The notes under the pieces were generated by a model. That model saw only the letters and a program-made list of their open reading frames with translations, did no database searches and was not told where the DNA came from. This document shows, one piece after another, positions 31,677 through 43,169 of a DNA stretch of 64,000 nt (positions are counted from its first letter, which is position 1; each line of letters opens with the position of its first letter). The stretch covers positions 9,562,501 to 9,626,500 of the forward strand of contig JBAIAC010000035.1 in the NCBI GenBank assembly GCA_037349315.1, read 5' to 3'. Source of the stretch: Chelydra serpentina. Its lineage: Eukaryota; Chordata; Testudines; Chelydridae. The translations under genes were made by a program, and so were the position numbers.

Positions 31677-32507
31677 CAGGCCTGCACAACATGCGGCCCG
31701 GGGGCTGCATGCGGCTCATTGTGGGCTCATTGTGTGGCCCGCAGGGGGGTGAGTAGGTGGGCTCACTGTGCAGCCCAAAATCTGGGACTGTGTCCGTTGG
31801 TCCTTTTTGCTGCTTGTCTCTGGGCTGGGGGTTGTCCCAATGCTGAAAAGAGGGTGTTCCCAAAGGAAAGTGCTTGCTTCTAACCCTCAAGGCCGTCAGT
31901 ATGTCTGCTCTTCTCTAGTCAGCCCACTTGACAAGTTTGATTGTCCTTGGTCTGGTTCCCATCCCCTCTCCAAGGGTTGCAGCTGTCTGGAGGTGCCTGC
32001 CTTCCACGCCTCCCTCATTCACACCTCATTCATTCAACAGGGCAATTGAATACAAAGTGGGGGGAAGATCTTATTCTACTTCTAGCAAAAAGACATTTTT
32101 CTTTTACCTTAATTATACTACCTTAGGGGCCCGCTATAACATATTACCAAGGTTCAATACAAAGTCATAAAAGTTATACAAAAATGCATAATGCAGAGAT
32201 TTATCTACAACTGCATTGATTGACTGTTGTGTGCAGAAATATAGTGACCCCTGGGGGGTGAAGAGGGGTGTGATGGTGGGGCCGAGCGGGGAGGGTCCTA
32301 TTTTACTGCTGTGATCTGGTCACCCTATGCGCGCTGTTTCTTTCCCCCTCTACAGGCTTCCACACCCCAGCGCTGGGGAAGGAGGGATTGTTTCCGCGGG
32401 GTGGGCGGTGCTGTGGGGGGTGTTCAGCTGAGGGCCAAAACCCCCCGGCCCCGCAGGTTTCTTTGGAGTAATATGGCCCTCGCCGCTTTATGAGTTGTGC
32501 AGGCCTG
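31677..32507. mobile_element. Long non-autonomous hAT element (831 bp)
   Basis: Left end CAGGCCTGCACAACATGCGG and right end GAGTTGTGCAGGCCTG share a 14-bp perfect inverted repeat (CAGGCCTGCACAAC). The 8-bp target duplication GTCAAGTG is exact (31669-31676 and 32508-32515). Both subterminal regions have GCGGCCCG-type motifs. The interior is heterogeneous: a GC-rich left part, an AT-rich middle around 32050-32220, and a GC-rich right part. It has no transposase frame. Part of the interior looks like a decayed TA-MITE (32242-32327). Confidence 0.92.
32242..32327 (+). repeat. Possible decayed TA-MITE of family B
   Basis: The right end GTGATCTGGTCACCCTA matches the family B right end (TATCTGGTCACCC plus TA), preceded by GGTCCTATTTTACTG, like the family's TGTCCCGATTTTTCAC region. 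The left end TAGTGACCCC is degraded. Length 86 bp, so partly deleted. Confidence 0.45.
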
Positions 32508-32515
32508 GTCAAGTG

Positions 32516-34020
32516 CATAGTGATTGTGCCTCCATCTTTGGCCTTTCGGTAAGAGTGCTCTCTCTCCTCCACGTGAAAGCCTTCCAGTTACAGTATATCA
32601 AACCCAATTCCTCCACATCCAACATACATCACATCTGAATGCATTTGTGCCCTTTAGGATCCAATTTTAACTTCTATGCTGGACAACAGGACTCCACTTC
32701 AGTCACCACAGAACCACTGGTAGCTGCCCACAGTGTGGGCACAGTCACTATATAACCATGAATAAAGGCTCATCTAGTCATTGGTATAATAGCATTGTGA
32801 AACACTGGCCACTAAACATATACTCTCAAGTGTTCCATCCACAGTACAAGGGACAGCCCCTGTATGTAGCCAGATTCGTCCCCATTGTTACTCCAATGGT
32901 ATAATGTTACTGAAGTTGTATTGGGGCAATTTTGGCCTATGAACTACATTTATTCCCCCAGATAGAGCTGCTGTTATCTAACTTTGTATTACCATTGATT
33001 AGTGGTATAAGCAATGATCAACCATGAGACAGTGACTATGGGAGGCTTATGTAAGTCAAAGTAATTATCCATCGTTTCAGTTTGAAAGACCAATCTCCCG
33101 CACTTATGCCTTGCCTGATAGAGAGCTTGTACCATTGGGACCAGACTGTACATTCATATCAACATACAAATGCATTTATTTGAACATGTAGTTAAGAGCC
33201 AAGGATCAGACAGACATTCACATGAAGGCACCAATGCCTTTTTATTTTTTTAAAAAGAGGAAACTAAGAGCCTCATCCAACTCTGATTGAAGTTAATGGA
33301 GAGCCTCCTACAATAGGACTTGATCCAGCTCCCAGATGCGTTAAAGTAATATATTAGTATAACATTAAAATGTCATTGATAAAGGGAGGTGAGACAGAGT
33401 TCTAGCAACAAGTTAATAGATACTATGTTATGGCAAATATGGTGTATGCCTCTTTATATCTGTGATTACCAAAGCCCTGTTATAAAATCTCTCATTATAA
33501 AGAAGTGGCCATTGTATGGGCATATCAATTGTGGACAACTGTATAGGAGAAAGAATGTAGAACTGTTTCTTTCCATCAGTGGGGCACATGATATTGTGTG
33601 TGTACAAGTTGCAGATTGGCAGCTAGGCCCTTTCCATGAACATTTGATTTCACGTATTTCTCTTGAGCTATTCCTAAGACAGCTGGTAGTCCTTATTAGG
33701 ATGGAAATAGCCTACAGGACCTGCTGCACTGTAACTTTCTATCACAGCTCTTTTGACCTGCAGGACTTGTGAGCAGAGTCTCCTCTTTAATTTACTGCCT
33801 GTTTGACGTTTTGACGGATTAAACCTGCTCTTCAAACAAATGACAAAAACATTCACGATCAATTAAATGCGGATACTATTAGTCCGTGTACCCATATTTG
33901 CTAAGCTTTCAGCTGCAGGCAGTGACACACAGGAGTTTGCACATTGTGAGCGCCCAGTAGAATGTATTTAAAAAACAAACAAACAAAAAACATGGGCCAT
34001 ACATAGGCACCTTTACTCAC
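32516..34020. other. Unique AT-leaning DNA
   Basis: No delimitable element. A 127-codon plus-strand frame at 33389-33772 has no domain signature. Phrases at 33265-33330 recall foldback repeats but are not definable. Confidence 0.35.
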
Positions 34021-34023
34021 ACT

Positions 34024-34086
34024 GAGTGGGATTCACTAAGGGAATTTAATGGGAGCTAGGTATTAAGTACCTTGTGAATCCCACTC
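34024..34086. repeat. Short palindromic MITE (63 bp)
   Basis: Left arm GAGTGGGATTCACTAAG and right arm CTTGTGAATCCCACTC pair over about 16 bp with one extra base. The interior AATGGGAGCTAGGTATTAAG fits a recurrent reptile foldback family with GTGGGATT ends. Confidence 0.7.
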
Positions 34087-35227
34087 TACAAGAAGCTCAC
34101 TCAAGTCCAGGGGACTGGTCTTAGAGGAAGGTGCTATTCAAACCAGTAAGGCAAAGTAGGGAACGTTGGGGTGGGACACAGACTCTAGTCCTAAATGGTT
34201 TGAGTGTTAGTGATAAGAAAAGTAGCCGCTAATAATGAAAAGAAACATAGGGGAAAAGCTGAGTGTATATTCATTCTGGCACCAGTTGAACATGACTGAT
34301 TTACAGCACTGTATGTGGATTAGCATTAGGAAATGCAATCCTTTCTCTGCACGGGCGCTTTCAGCATGAACAATAGGCAAGGATATGAATACTCCTAACG
34401 TTGCCTATAAATCCTTATTGAAGGTGTACCAGGCAGAGTTAAGAGAGTGCTTGCTTGGTTACTACAATATATTTCAAGTCATTTCAGGTGAAATGAAATG
34501 GAAATTAATACAACATCGGTTTCTAACCAGTCTATAATGGAATATTCTCTCTCCGAAAACACAAAAATATATCCAATGCAGCTCCACTGTCATCTTCAGA
34601 GTGCTTTAAATGGAACTACATCTCAAAGTCTTAATGTTTTAGCGTTCCTTTGAGCAACTTACATCTCCTCTCTTTCTACCCTGGCCATTCTCCCATTTTA
34701 GTGTTATGTCATCACAGTGCGATCACCAATAGAGATGGGATTCAAAGCCAAAAAAGCATCCAGGCTATGGAGACATGCATCCTTACTATTGGCCAGGTGT
34801 TGTGTCGAGCTTCTGCTACCCTGTGCTCCATGGGATTCTGACAGTTCTGTGCTGCATGAGCAGATTTAGATACATGAAATACTGCGAATAGACACCGGCG
34901 CACTGCTCTGACTCTCCTAAAGGATACTTAGAGATTGTAGATGAGGGGATATATTTCAATCTAGGGCAGATAGAGCACCTAAAATTACATACCCCTCTCT
35001 TATCCCCTTAAACTGTCTTTCTTACTCCCACTCCGCATCTACCTAATATCCCTAGAAAACAGATGGGCTTTGCGGCATGCCTGAAAGTTGAAAAAAATCT
35101 GATGGTCCAAATGAGGGGAAACACACTTCGGAAACAGGGGTTTTTGATGTGCACGCCCTGGCTGCCACTTCCCCCCTGTTTATTATGAATTCCAGCATAA
35201 ACCCATCTGATGATCACAAGTGCAGCA
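34087..35227. other. Unique intergenic DNA, no feature seen
   Basis: No recognised repeat or convincing exon. Confidence 0.4.
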
Positions 35228-35485
35228 GTACGGCACCAGCAGAGAGGGAGTCTCTCAGCTAGTCAGGTCACACAAACCATTTAAGACTGCACGGGTTTCA
35301 GCCAAGGCCTTGAATTCCACCCAGAAACATCTTGGCAGCCAGTGCAGATCACAGAGCTTTGCTGTAACGTGCTCCTGGTGTGAAACGACACTTAACGAGT
35401 GGGCAGCTGCACTCAGTTTCCAGGCAGTCTCAAGAAGCAGCCCCATGTTACAGTACTCCAGTCCAGAGGTGACAGAAGCATGAAG
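35228..35485 (-). pseudogene. L2-like LINE reverse transcriptase C-terminal fragment
   Basis: On the minus strand an open stretch reads SGLEYCNMGLL, then AKLCDLHWLPRCFWVEFKAL and a NGLCDLTS end. The DYCN-like and LHWLP motifs in this order mark the C-terminal part of the reverse transcriptase of L2/Rex-type non-LTR retrotransposons. The catalytic part is missing, so it is a dead fragment. It has kept an open frame of about 89 codons, which may be chance. Confidence 0.7.
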
Positions 35486-35999
35486 AGAGGTAGCCTCGCG
35501 CACATCGGAAACAAATGGCCCCATTCATATTGCCAAGAACAGATGGGAAGAAGTGACCTTGGGGGATGGCTGATATTTTGGCATCTAATAGCAGCCTTGA
35601 GCCTAAAAAGCACATGACAATTCCAAATTTTTAAGCATATTTCTGGACAATAAAAATAACTTGCAGGAAATGTATGTAATTTTCTTGCGTAGATTCTCTC
35701 CCAGGAGAAAAGGAAAGGGGATTCTGCCATCCTCCCAAGAGATTGGCAGTCCCTCTCTTTCCAGTATCTGTGGGAGAGACATACCTGTCCACACAATACC
35801 ATTGATGATCCCCAAAAAACAATGATGGTAACAAGTGTATTCCTTAAAAAGCAGAAGGTGGAGCATGGTTGTTTCAGACATTAGGCTTTGAGCCTAACTG
35901 ATGATGCTTAGTCATTGCCCTGCGTCACAATGTTTGGATCTGGATCAAACCTATGGATGTGTTCGGATATGGGTTTTGGTTCAGACTCATACCTTCTAA
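35486..35999. other. Unique DNA, no clear feature
   Basis: Several overlapping minus-strand frames (up to 129 codons at 35413-35802) have no domain signature. Confidence 0.35.
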
Positions 36000-36200
36000 T
36001 ACCTAGCTTTTATGGAGCACTTTTCTTCAGTACATTTAAAAAGTGCTTTATCCCCATTTCACAGGTGGAGAAACTGAGACAAAGATGAAATGATTTGCTG
36101 AAGGTCATCCAGCAGGCCAATGGTAGTGCCAGGAATAGAGCCTAACTCTCCTGAGTCTCCATTTAGTGCTCTAGCCAGTAAGCCACGCTGCTCCTTGAAC
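36000..36200 (-). repeat. MIR-type SINE, minus strand
   Basis: In reverse complement: GGCTTACTGGCTAGAGCACT, GGCTCTATTCCTGGCACTAC, CTCAGTTTCTCCACCTGTGA then AATGGGGATAAAG, all in MIR order. One of the better preserved MIR copies in the window. Confidence 0.85.
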
Positions 36201-36237
36201 AGACTATAGATATCGGACTGGTTGAAAAATGGGGGAG

Positions 36238-36910
36238 TGTGACGGGGTTGGACTCACCCCTGCAGCACCTCCTGCTGGTTTCTTCTGGGAATTAGCTCAT
36301 CCAGCCTCTGGAGCGCCCTCTGCCAGCCGGTGATCCGCCTGACCACTCGGGCCCACGAGTCCCTCCCAGGACCCGGCGCCCCTTTAACTGGGGTGTTGCC
36401 CCCTAGCAATACCCCCAGATCTGGGTCTCCCCAGGGGAACCCCAACCCACTATCCCCACCTTGCCTCAGTTGTAGGCTACTGCCAGTCACCAACTAGCCC
36501 CCGCACCCTGCGGCAGACTGCAGTATAAGCCACTCATCACAGGCAAAGGGGGTTTGGACCTGCTGCCTCGGCCTACCCGTGGGTTGCCCCCGCAACCCCC
36601 ATACCTATTTGGGCCTAACCCTAGGCCACAGCCTGGGGTTCTCTCAGGCCGGAGCTCCCCAGGCCTTCCCCGGCTCTGCTCCACCCTAGGTACCTGCTCA
36701 GGTCCCTGCAGCCAAGCCCTTCTCCCTCTAAAGGCAGAGGGAGAGTCTCTCTGCTCCAGGCCCACTGCCCTCTTATAAGGGCCAGCTGGGCCCTGATTAA
36801 CTGGCCACAGCTGTGGCTGCTTTGCCAATCAGACTAGCTTTCACCCTCAGCCCTCTCCCAGGGCTGTTTCCAGCCCCTCAGGGCAGGAGCGGGGTATCCA
36901 CCCCGCTACA
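36238..36910 (-). mobile_element. Solo LTR of an LTR retrotransposon (673 bp)
   Basis: Bounded by TGTGACGGGG and CCCCGCTACA, i.e. the TG...CA termini with a short imperfect inverted repeat, and flanked by a 5-bp duplication GGGAG (36233-36237 and 36911-36915). A TATA-like CCTTATAAGA lies on the minus strand at about 36771-36780, followed by GAGCAGAGAGACTC, so I orient it on the minus strand. No internal coding region is attached: it is the product of recombination between two LTRs. Whether it is Gypsy-type or an endogenous retrovirus LTR cannot be told from the LTR alone. Confidence 0.82.
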
Positions 36911-36915
36911 GGGAG

Positions 36916-37556
36916 TAAATCCATGATTTTTTTTTAAATTTGCCATCCAGCTCTAATGAACATATATACACAGGGCCCACCTTAATAACGTGGGACCCAC
37001 TCTTTGGTGCTTCAGTTCAATACTATGATGTGCTCACTTCAGGTGTCTCAGTAGCCATCTGACCCTTCAAATATTGGACAGGGATGTCTTATCAAGTGCC
37101 CATGTTTTAAAATTGGGTTGCCCATATTTAATGTTCAGGGACATTAAATATCAACAAAGCTCACTTTCCTCTTTCAATTTGAAGGCGTCAAAGGAAGAAA
37201 TAACCCATCCCAGTTACTGTGCTTTACTGAGTTTGTCACCCTTATTTGGAATGCTGGAATATTTGAAGACATTCCTCAACAGCTGTATTATAGTGTTAAT
37301 AATCTATTAATTGAAAGAGCATATAGTCTGTGAAGCCTGAATCTTTCTAATCATCCTGTATGCCCTGAACCATACTTGAATGAGGATAACCTTTTCCTGA
37401 TGTTCGGCCTCAGGAACCGAAACAAGAGAAGTCATCTTTATAAATTGAACAGATTGCTTTGACAGCAGCTAGCAGACTCATGCTTGTGGAAACCATGTGC
37501 AGTGCAGACAGGACTGGATGGTTCCATAAAGGAGTCTGCACACCTCATTACTGTAA
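36916..37556. other. Unique DNA between LTR and CR1
   Basis: No recognised element or exon. Confidence 0.4.
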
Positions 37557-38583
37557 ATGAGGAATAACTGGCTAGGAAGTATTACCACTGAAAAGGATCT
37601 GGGGATTATAGAGGATCACAAATTGAATATGAGCCAACAAGGTGGTGCTGCTGTGAAAACGGTTAATATCATTCTGGGGTGTGTTAACAGGAGCATCATA
37701 TGTAAGACACGGGAGGCAGGGGTGCCAGATCAAGGGGGAACCAAGGCCCTCCCACTTTTGAATGTGGTCCTGCCCCTCCTCTTCCTGCCGAGGCCCTGCC
37801 CTCCGGCCAGGCCAGAAGCTGGAGCCCGGCCCAGGTAAGATCAGCCCGGGGAGCCTAGGCAGCTGTGGGGAGCCGTGGACCCTCCACCTGACCTGGGCAA
37901 CGGGCCCGGAGAGTGAAAATATGGGCCCGGGGGCTGCTCTCGGGTCCCCCCATCCTGGCTCCAGCTTCCCCGGGACCTTGGCGAGAAGAGGAGGGGCAGG
38001 ATCTGGGCTACAGAGTGGGTGGGACCTCATGGGTCCCCCACTTTTAGGAAGAATTCATCGCCCCTGATGGGAGTTAATTGTCCCACTCTGCTCGGCACTA
38101 GCAAGACCTCTGCTGGAGCACTGTGTCCAATTCTGGGTGCCATACTTTAGGAAAGAGGTGGATAAATTGGTGAGAGGAGAGCAACAAAAATGATAAAAGG
38201 TTTAGAAAACCTGACCCATGAGGAAAGGTTAAAAAGACTGAGCATGTTTAGTCTTGAGAAAAAGACTGAGATGGGACCGGATAATAGTTTTCAAATATGT
38301 TAAGGGCTGTTAAAGAGGACTATGATAAATTGTTCTCCCTGTCCACAGAAGGTGGACAGGGAGATTTAGATTAGATATTAGGAAAAGCTTTCTAACTCTA
38401 AGGGTAGTTAAACCCTGGAATAGGCTGCCAGGGGAGGTTGTGGAATCCCCATCACTGGAAGCTTTTAAGAACAGGTTGGACAAACACCGGCCAGGGATAG
38501 TCTAGGTTTACTTGTTCTGGCCCCAGCACAGGGGGCTGGACTTGACGACTTTAAGGTCCCTTCCAGCCCTATATTTTCATGAT
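37557..38583 (+). mobile_element. CR1 LINE, 5'-truncated, split by a hAT insertion
   Basis: Left part (37557-37716) encodes WLGSITTEKDLGII, a CR1 motif near the end of the reverse transcriptase. The right part (38067-38583) continues with the region encoding the [16 protein letters not shown] section, now broken by frameshifts, through CTTTCTAACTCTAAGGGTAG, to the tail GGACTTGACGACTTTAAGGTC. The reading continues when 37717-38066 is removed. This copy is more decayed than the one at 5610. Confidence 0.88.
37717..38066. mobile_element. Non-autonomous hAT element (350 bp) nested in CR1
   Basis: Left end CAGGGGTGCCAGATC and right end ATCGCCCCTG are short inverted copies (CAGGGGTG / CAGGGGCG). 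Flanking 8-mers ACGGGAGG (37709-37716) and ATGGGAGT (38067-38074) agree at 6 of 8. The interior is GC-rich, and CCCTCCCACTTTTGAA on the left faces TCCCCCACTTTTAGGAAG on the right. The CR1 context supports both boundaries. Confidence 0.78.
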
Positions 38584-38854
38584 TTGCCACTGATTCTTGT
38601 AGCTAAAGCAGAGGAGATTGAAACAGTTACAAGCAGAGCCGTGAGAACAACCAATTTTTGGTTTGCTGGCCATTCTGAAGGGGAAAAAAATATCAGTTCA
38701 GATCAAACAAAACCAAAATGTTTGGCAAATCTAAAAAGTCAGAAAAATTTCATTTCAAGCAGAATAAAATATTTTTTTTGACCCAAAACAAAATGTTGTG
38801 TTTTGATTTGGGGCATTTTAACTTTTACTTATTAAAGCAAAGGAAATGAAGGGC
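38584..38854. other. AT-rich unique DNA
   Basis: No recognised element. Confidence 0.4.
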
Positions 38855-39000
38855 TACATTCAAAAGAGGAAGAGGTGCCCTCCCCTGGCCTTATAACCAA
38901 CAGCCTAGCAGGGAGGATAATCCCCTGAGTTGGACTTGAACCCAGCTCTTTCCTTTTGCAGATAAATGCCCTAACCACCAAGCTACAGCATATTGGGTGA
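38855..39000 (-). repeat. tRNA-derived SINE, minus strand
   Basis: Reverse complement begins with a box-A-like TAGCTTGGTGGTTAGGGCA and has a box-B-like GGGTTCAAGTCCA about 40 bases on, the internal polymerase III promoter of a tRNA-derived SINE. The 3' part continues into CTTATAAGGCCAGGGGAGG. The family is unnamed by me; it is distinct from the Cry I-like copy at 57247. Confidence 0.65.
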
Positions 39001-39070
39001 AAACTACCCCAGAATCTCTCCTGTTGAAACTGTTTCACTTTGAATAAACTACATAAATAGTTACTGAGCC

Positions 39071-39101
<31 letters not shown>
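39071..39101. repeat. (GA)n microsatellite
   Basis: About 15 GA units with one AA interruption. Confidence 0.92.
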
Positions 39102-40296
39102 ATGACTCTATAACCCAGTAATTATAAGGAGGCAGCAGCTTCTCCTTCTCAGTTTTGTGAATGGCATCTAAATCCCCTTGTAAATCTAGCCCCCCTCCCC
39201 TTCCAAAATAAATCAGACTGTTTCTTTTCATTTCAAGTGAAACAATTTGTGCAAATTCACATGAAACCGCAAAATGTTTTTGGTCAAATGAATCTGCAAA
39301 TTTCAACAACAAAAAATATTGGGCGGAAAAATTTCGCCCAGCTCTAGTGATCATTCAAAAGTAAAAATGGAAAACAAGAGCTAACTTAGCTTTCTGCAAT
39401 GTCTGGATTCTGCAAGCAACACATTTTCTCTGGCCTCAAAGTTCTTTTGAATCAATGGTCAACTCGCCAGACTAAAGCAATGGAGAAAAATATAGCTACG
39501 GTTACAAAAACTAGAAGGTACAGGAAAGGTTCATGGTTTCAATGCATTCAAGTTTTAATAGTGAAAACTGGTGTAAAGAAGACTCGGCTAATATGCAGGT
39601 TTACTGAAAAAGTTTGTTTTCAGTAAATTAAACTTATTTTCTGAAAATTACTAGAAAAATGCTTTTTATAGCAGAATAAATTAGATTAAACCAAGGCTTC
39701 GCATTTAGAAGTATGTCACATGAGCTCGTCAGAGAGCGCCTGTGATTTAGATGTAAATATTTCAGTTTGAAATAATTATGGAGTATTGACACAGAGAATT
39801 AGAAGTGCAATTCAGCTTGGATGAGTGCCCACCACTGAAGTCATCTCTAAACACCGAGGGATAGATCCAGCCAAATTAGTATCTGAGGCTGCTGGTCCAG
39901 AGAAACTCCACAGGCTTGTACTGCTATTTAATAGTACAGGACATTACTTTAAACCAGGGGTATCATTTCCTATACAGGAAAGAGGGCGGTTGTCTCCCCC
40001 CAGACCTTGGTTTGCCCCCCCTTCCTGACTTTTCATAGGTTTATATGTTCCCCCTACTTTGCAAGATATAATAATTTCTAAGTGAGATTTTATTTAGAAA
40101 TTTAAGGCAATTCAAGTACAAAATATTCATATGCAAAAGGTCAAAATCTAAATTAAAAGTTTTGGATTTTGTTCCCCTCTCGTCAGTTCATAAAATTTTT
40201 TGAGATTGACTTTTTCATCCCATTTCAGGACAAGACATTTTTTTGAATTCTGTCAATTTTCCTGGGGTGAGAAAAGGATAGAGCTGGGCAGCAAAG
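39102..40296. other. AT-rich unique DNA
   Basis: No delimitable element. A phrase at 39955-40030 (CAGGGGTATCATTTCC and following CCCCCC tracts) hints at a decayed hAT left end, but no partner end was found. Confidence 0.35.
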
Positions 40297-40304
40297 GTTA
40301 AGTA

Positions 40305-40593
40305 CAGGGGTTCTCAAACTTCGTTGCACTGCAACCCTCTTCTGACAACAAAAATTACTACACAACCCCAGGAGGGGGGGACGAATCTTGAGCCCGCTTG
40401 AGCCCCAGGGTGAGGGGAAGAACCGAAGCCCAAGGGCTTCAGCCCCAGGCAACGGGCCTGTAACCTGATCCCCACCGCCCAGGGCTTCAGCTTTGGCCCT
40501 GGGCCCCAGCAAGTCTAAGCCAGCCCTAGCGACCCCATTAAAACAGGGTCACAACCCACTTTGGGGTCTCAACCCACAGTGTGAGAACCGCTG
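40305..40593. mobile_element. Non-autonomous hAT element (289 bp)
   Basis: Left end CAGGGGTTCTCAAACTTCG and right end AGTGTGAGAACCGCTG are inverted copies (CAG.GGTTCTCA core). The target duplication GTTAAGTA is exact (40297-40304 and 40594-40601). The interior has a GC-rich stretch of AGCCC and GGGCTTC motifs. The terminal pattern is close to, but not the same as, that of the autonomous element at 20516. Confidence 0.93.
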
Positions 40594-40984
40594 GTTAAGT
40601 ATAATAAATTCTGCTAACAGAGGCTTTTTCTCAGGGGCTGAACGCAATCTGTATTCTTTTTAATTCACATTCATTCACTGAAAATGTACACTTTGAATTT
40701 GAAAAGTGGCCCATTTTACTTATATCACATCATCTTGCATCATTTGTAATTCATTTTGGAATGCCATTCATTATTAACCAGGAAACCACCAGCTTTCTGA
40801 GGAAAGGGAAATTGGTTTCATTTGGTGCCATTTTCACTTCATTTTTTTATCTTTATGCCGCTACAATGTAGAGAAAAGAAAGGAATTAAAATACCTGTGA
40901 CTGAGAAAGATTGACATAGGGCGTTTTTAGGAACATTTCATGTTTTGAATAGTCCAGATTGTGTGAAATGCAGCCTGGTCAACA

Positions 40985-41070
40985 ACATACTTAAACACGT
41001 GCCTACCTTTAAGCATTGAATAGTGGTGTTGACCTCAGTGGAACTACTCGGGGGTTTAAAGCTTGGCGTA
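40985..41070. repeat. Decayed foldback repeat
   Basis: ACGTGCCTACCTTTAAGCAT opposite GGGGTTTAAAGCTTGGCGT, with CAGTGGAACTACTC between, resembles the reptile family whose arms read GCACGTGCTTAACTTTAAGC. A second scrap is at about 41378-41460. Pairing is poor. Confidence 0.4.
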
Positions 41071-42776
41071 TGGTTAACTATATAAACTGGGGCTTAAGCG
41101 GGACTTACGTGGTGTATAGACCTTGCGTGAGCCATACCATTGCTTTGATTTGCACCAAATATTCTTCTAACCAACCAATAGCATCTCTTAGCTTGAAAGA
41201 GAAATACACTTAAAGGCAATAGATGAAAAGTTACTGTTGCGAGATTAATGTCCTTTTCCCCTTAAAAGAAGCAGAACGCTATCTATGAATTTTGGATACT
41301 TTTGGACCTGGGCTTGGATACGAACACTGCCACTTGTAGTGAAAACTATACCACAAACAAAAGCTTATGGAGCTCAGTTCTGCAAAGCACTTAAGCCTGG
41401 GTGCAATTTAAGTACATGAATCGTTCCATTTTCTTGGTGGAAGCCCCTTTGCAGAGTTCATTTAAAACGGCGGCCTGTCAAACGACTAGGAGCCCTACAA
41501 TAAAGAGCAATCCCTGCCATGGGAGGGGGAATGGACAAGCTGATCTAATAGGCCTTTTCCATTTTTAAATTCTGTGGAGAGACTGAAGCCTTGAAGCAAG
41601 GAACTAACTTGGAGAAAGCGGAGATTTGAATTGGAATCCGGTGCTGAATTTGCTGGCTCAAAGGTCTGCCTTTTTGGGGGGTGGTAGGCAGTTCTCACTT
41701 TGATGTAGTGGCTTGCAGCAGATATCTCACCAAAAGAAAAAAAAGTGACAAAAATGTTAAAGCATCGGTTTAAAACTGTATTTTTCTACTTAAGCCCTAT
41801 TGCTTCGCTTTCCATTTTCCTTGATGTACCAATGCAGTAATTTCATGGTTCATATTGCCCTCATAAGTATTCTGCAAGCCTTTGTACAAAACGAGAGTCA
41901 GTACTTCTTCCAAAGGAGTTGTAGAATTTAATTAACTCTGCTCCATGGTTGCAGCCCTGTGATTTCTCTTACCTTTAACGTGAACTCACATATGGATTAA
42001 AGTGAAATAAAACCTACAATTTGAGTTCAATTCAAAGCTGATTGGAAACATGTATTACCTTTCCTTGACCCGGCAGTGAGAAGGGAAGTTATTATAGTTC
42101 TTTAGTGAGCTTGTAAACTCTTTAGTGCTGTGGCAGTTTTAATCCTGCTGAGAGAAAATTTGATCTGGAGAATAAATTGCTTCCATTTTATTTTTGTTTT
42201 TTTACAATCACAGTTTAGATAGCAAATAAGCAGCAGGTTATTTTGGAATCAACGAACAAGAACATTTCAGAATCCAGACGGTGCTTTTAGTTTGAATACT
42301 AAATAACCATAATTAATCAATAAATGCCCCAGATTATTCAAATTACAACATACAAACATGGTCTAGAAAAATTGAGACATTAAGGGCTCAATTACATAGT
42401 GACCATGTGGCAAGAACAAACTGTTTGTCCAGGAAAAAAATTAACCTAGAAATGGACAAAACTTCCAGTTTTCACTTTCTAATATCGTTCAAACTGCAGC
42501 TGGAATTTTTCATGCACTCTTTGGAAGTTTGCACACATTTAGGGTCAGGAAAGAGAAAAGAAACTGGCCACAAACACTGGAAGTCAAAACTTGACTGAGG
42601 ATTCAGTGAAATCCTAGCTTTACTGAAGCCAGTGGCACAATCCCTATTGACTATAATGGGGTTCTCCTAGAAAGTCTGAGTCAAAGACCCAGAGACTGTT
42701 TAAATTAAGCAGACTAAATATATTTAGAGAGAATGTCTCATTACATGTAACAATGTCATCACACACACTACGGTGA
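41071..42776. other. AT-rich unique DNA
   Basis: No feature apart from the foldback scrap near 41378-41460. Confidence 0.4.
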
Positions 42777-42778
42777 TA

Positions 42779-42899
42779 GGGTGACCAGATAGTAAGTGTG
42801 AAAAATCGAGATGCGGGTGGGAGGTATATGGTACCTGTATAAGACAAAGCCCCCGAATATCAGAACTGTCCCTATAAAAATTGGGACATCTGGTCAACC
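42779..42899 (-). mobile_element. TA-flanked MITE, family B, copy 2 (121 bp)
   Basis: Ends GGGTGACCAGATAGTAAGTG and GACATCTGGTCAACC, with TA at 42777-42778 and 42900-42901. In reverse complement it aligns along its length with the copy at 14976, including the GGGACAGTTCTGATATT region. Confidence 0.88.
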
Positions 42900-43169
42900 T
42901 ATACTATGATGACCCACTGGAGCACCACTGGCTGCTGAAGCTTGTTCTCACAATGGTACCCAGACCCCAGAATGGCAGCTATACCAACCAGCACATACCA
43001 GTCTTGCATGATCTCATACATTACAGAGCTTGGACTGCTCCATTGATCACTATATTAGTGTTTGTAGGTCATGATCAGCTGCTAGTGGGGCTTAAGAACA
43101 GTGTGTGAAAGTTCTTCTATGAAGCTGTGCTAATTTACACCATTTGAGGTTCTGCCCGTAAGCTGTTAA

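Noticed and set aside
36254..36828. Frames of 74-113 codons in GC-rich DNA
   Set aside because: They fall inside the solo LTR and have no domain.
37572..38067. 152-codon minus-strand frame
   Set aside because: It runs across the junction of a CR1 and a nested hAT, so it cannot be one gene.
38855..39000. A functional tRNA gene on the minus strand
   Set aside because: Box A and box B are present, but the sequence does not fold into a full cloverleaf by eye and continues as a SINE body.
39955..40030. Left end of another hAT (CAGGGGTATCATTTCC)
   Set aside because: No matching right end or target duplication could be found.
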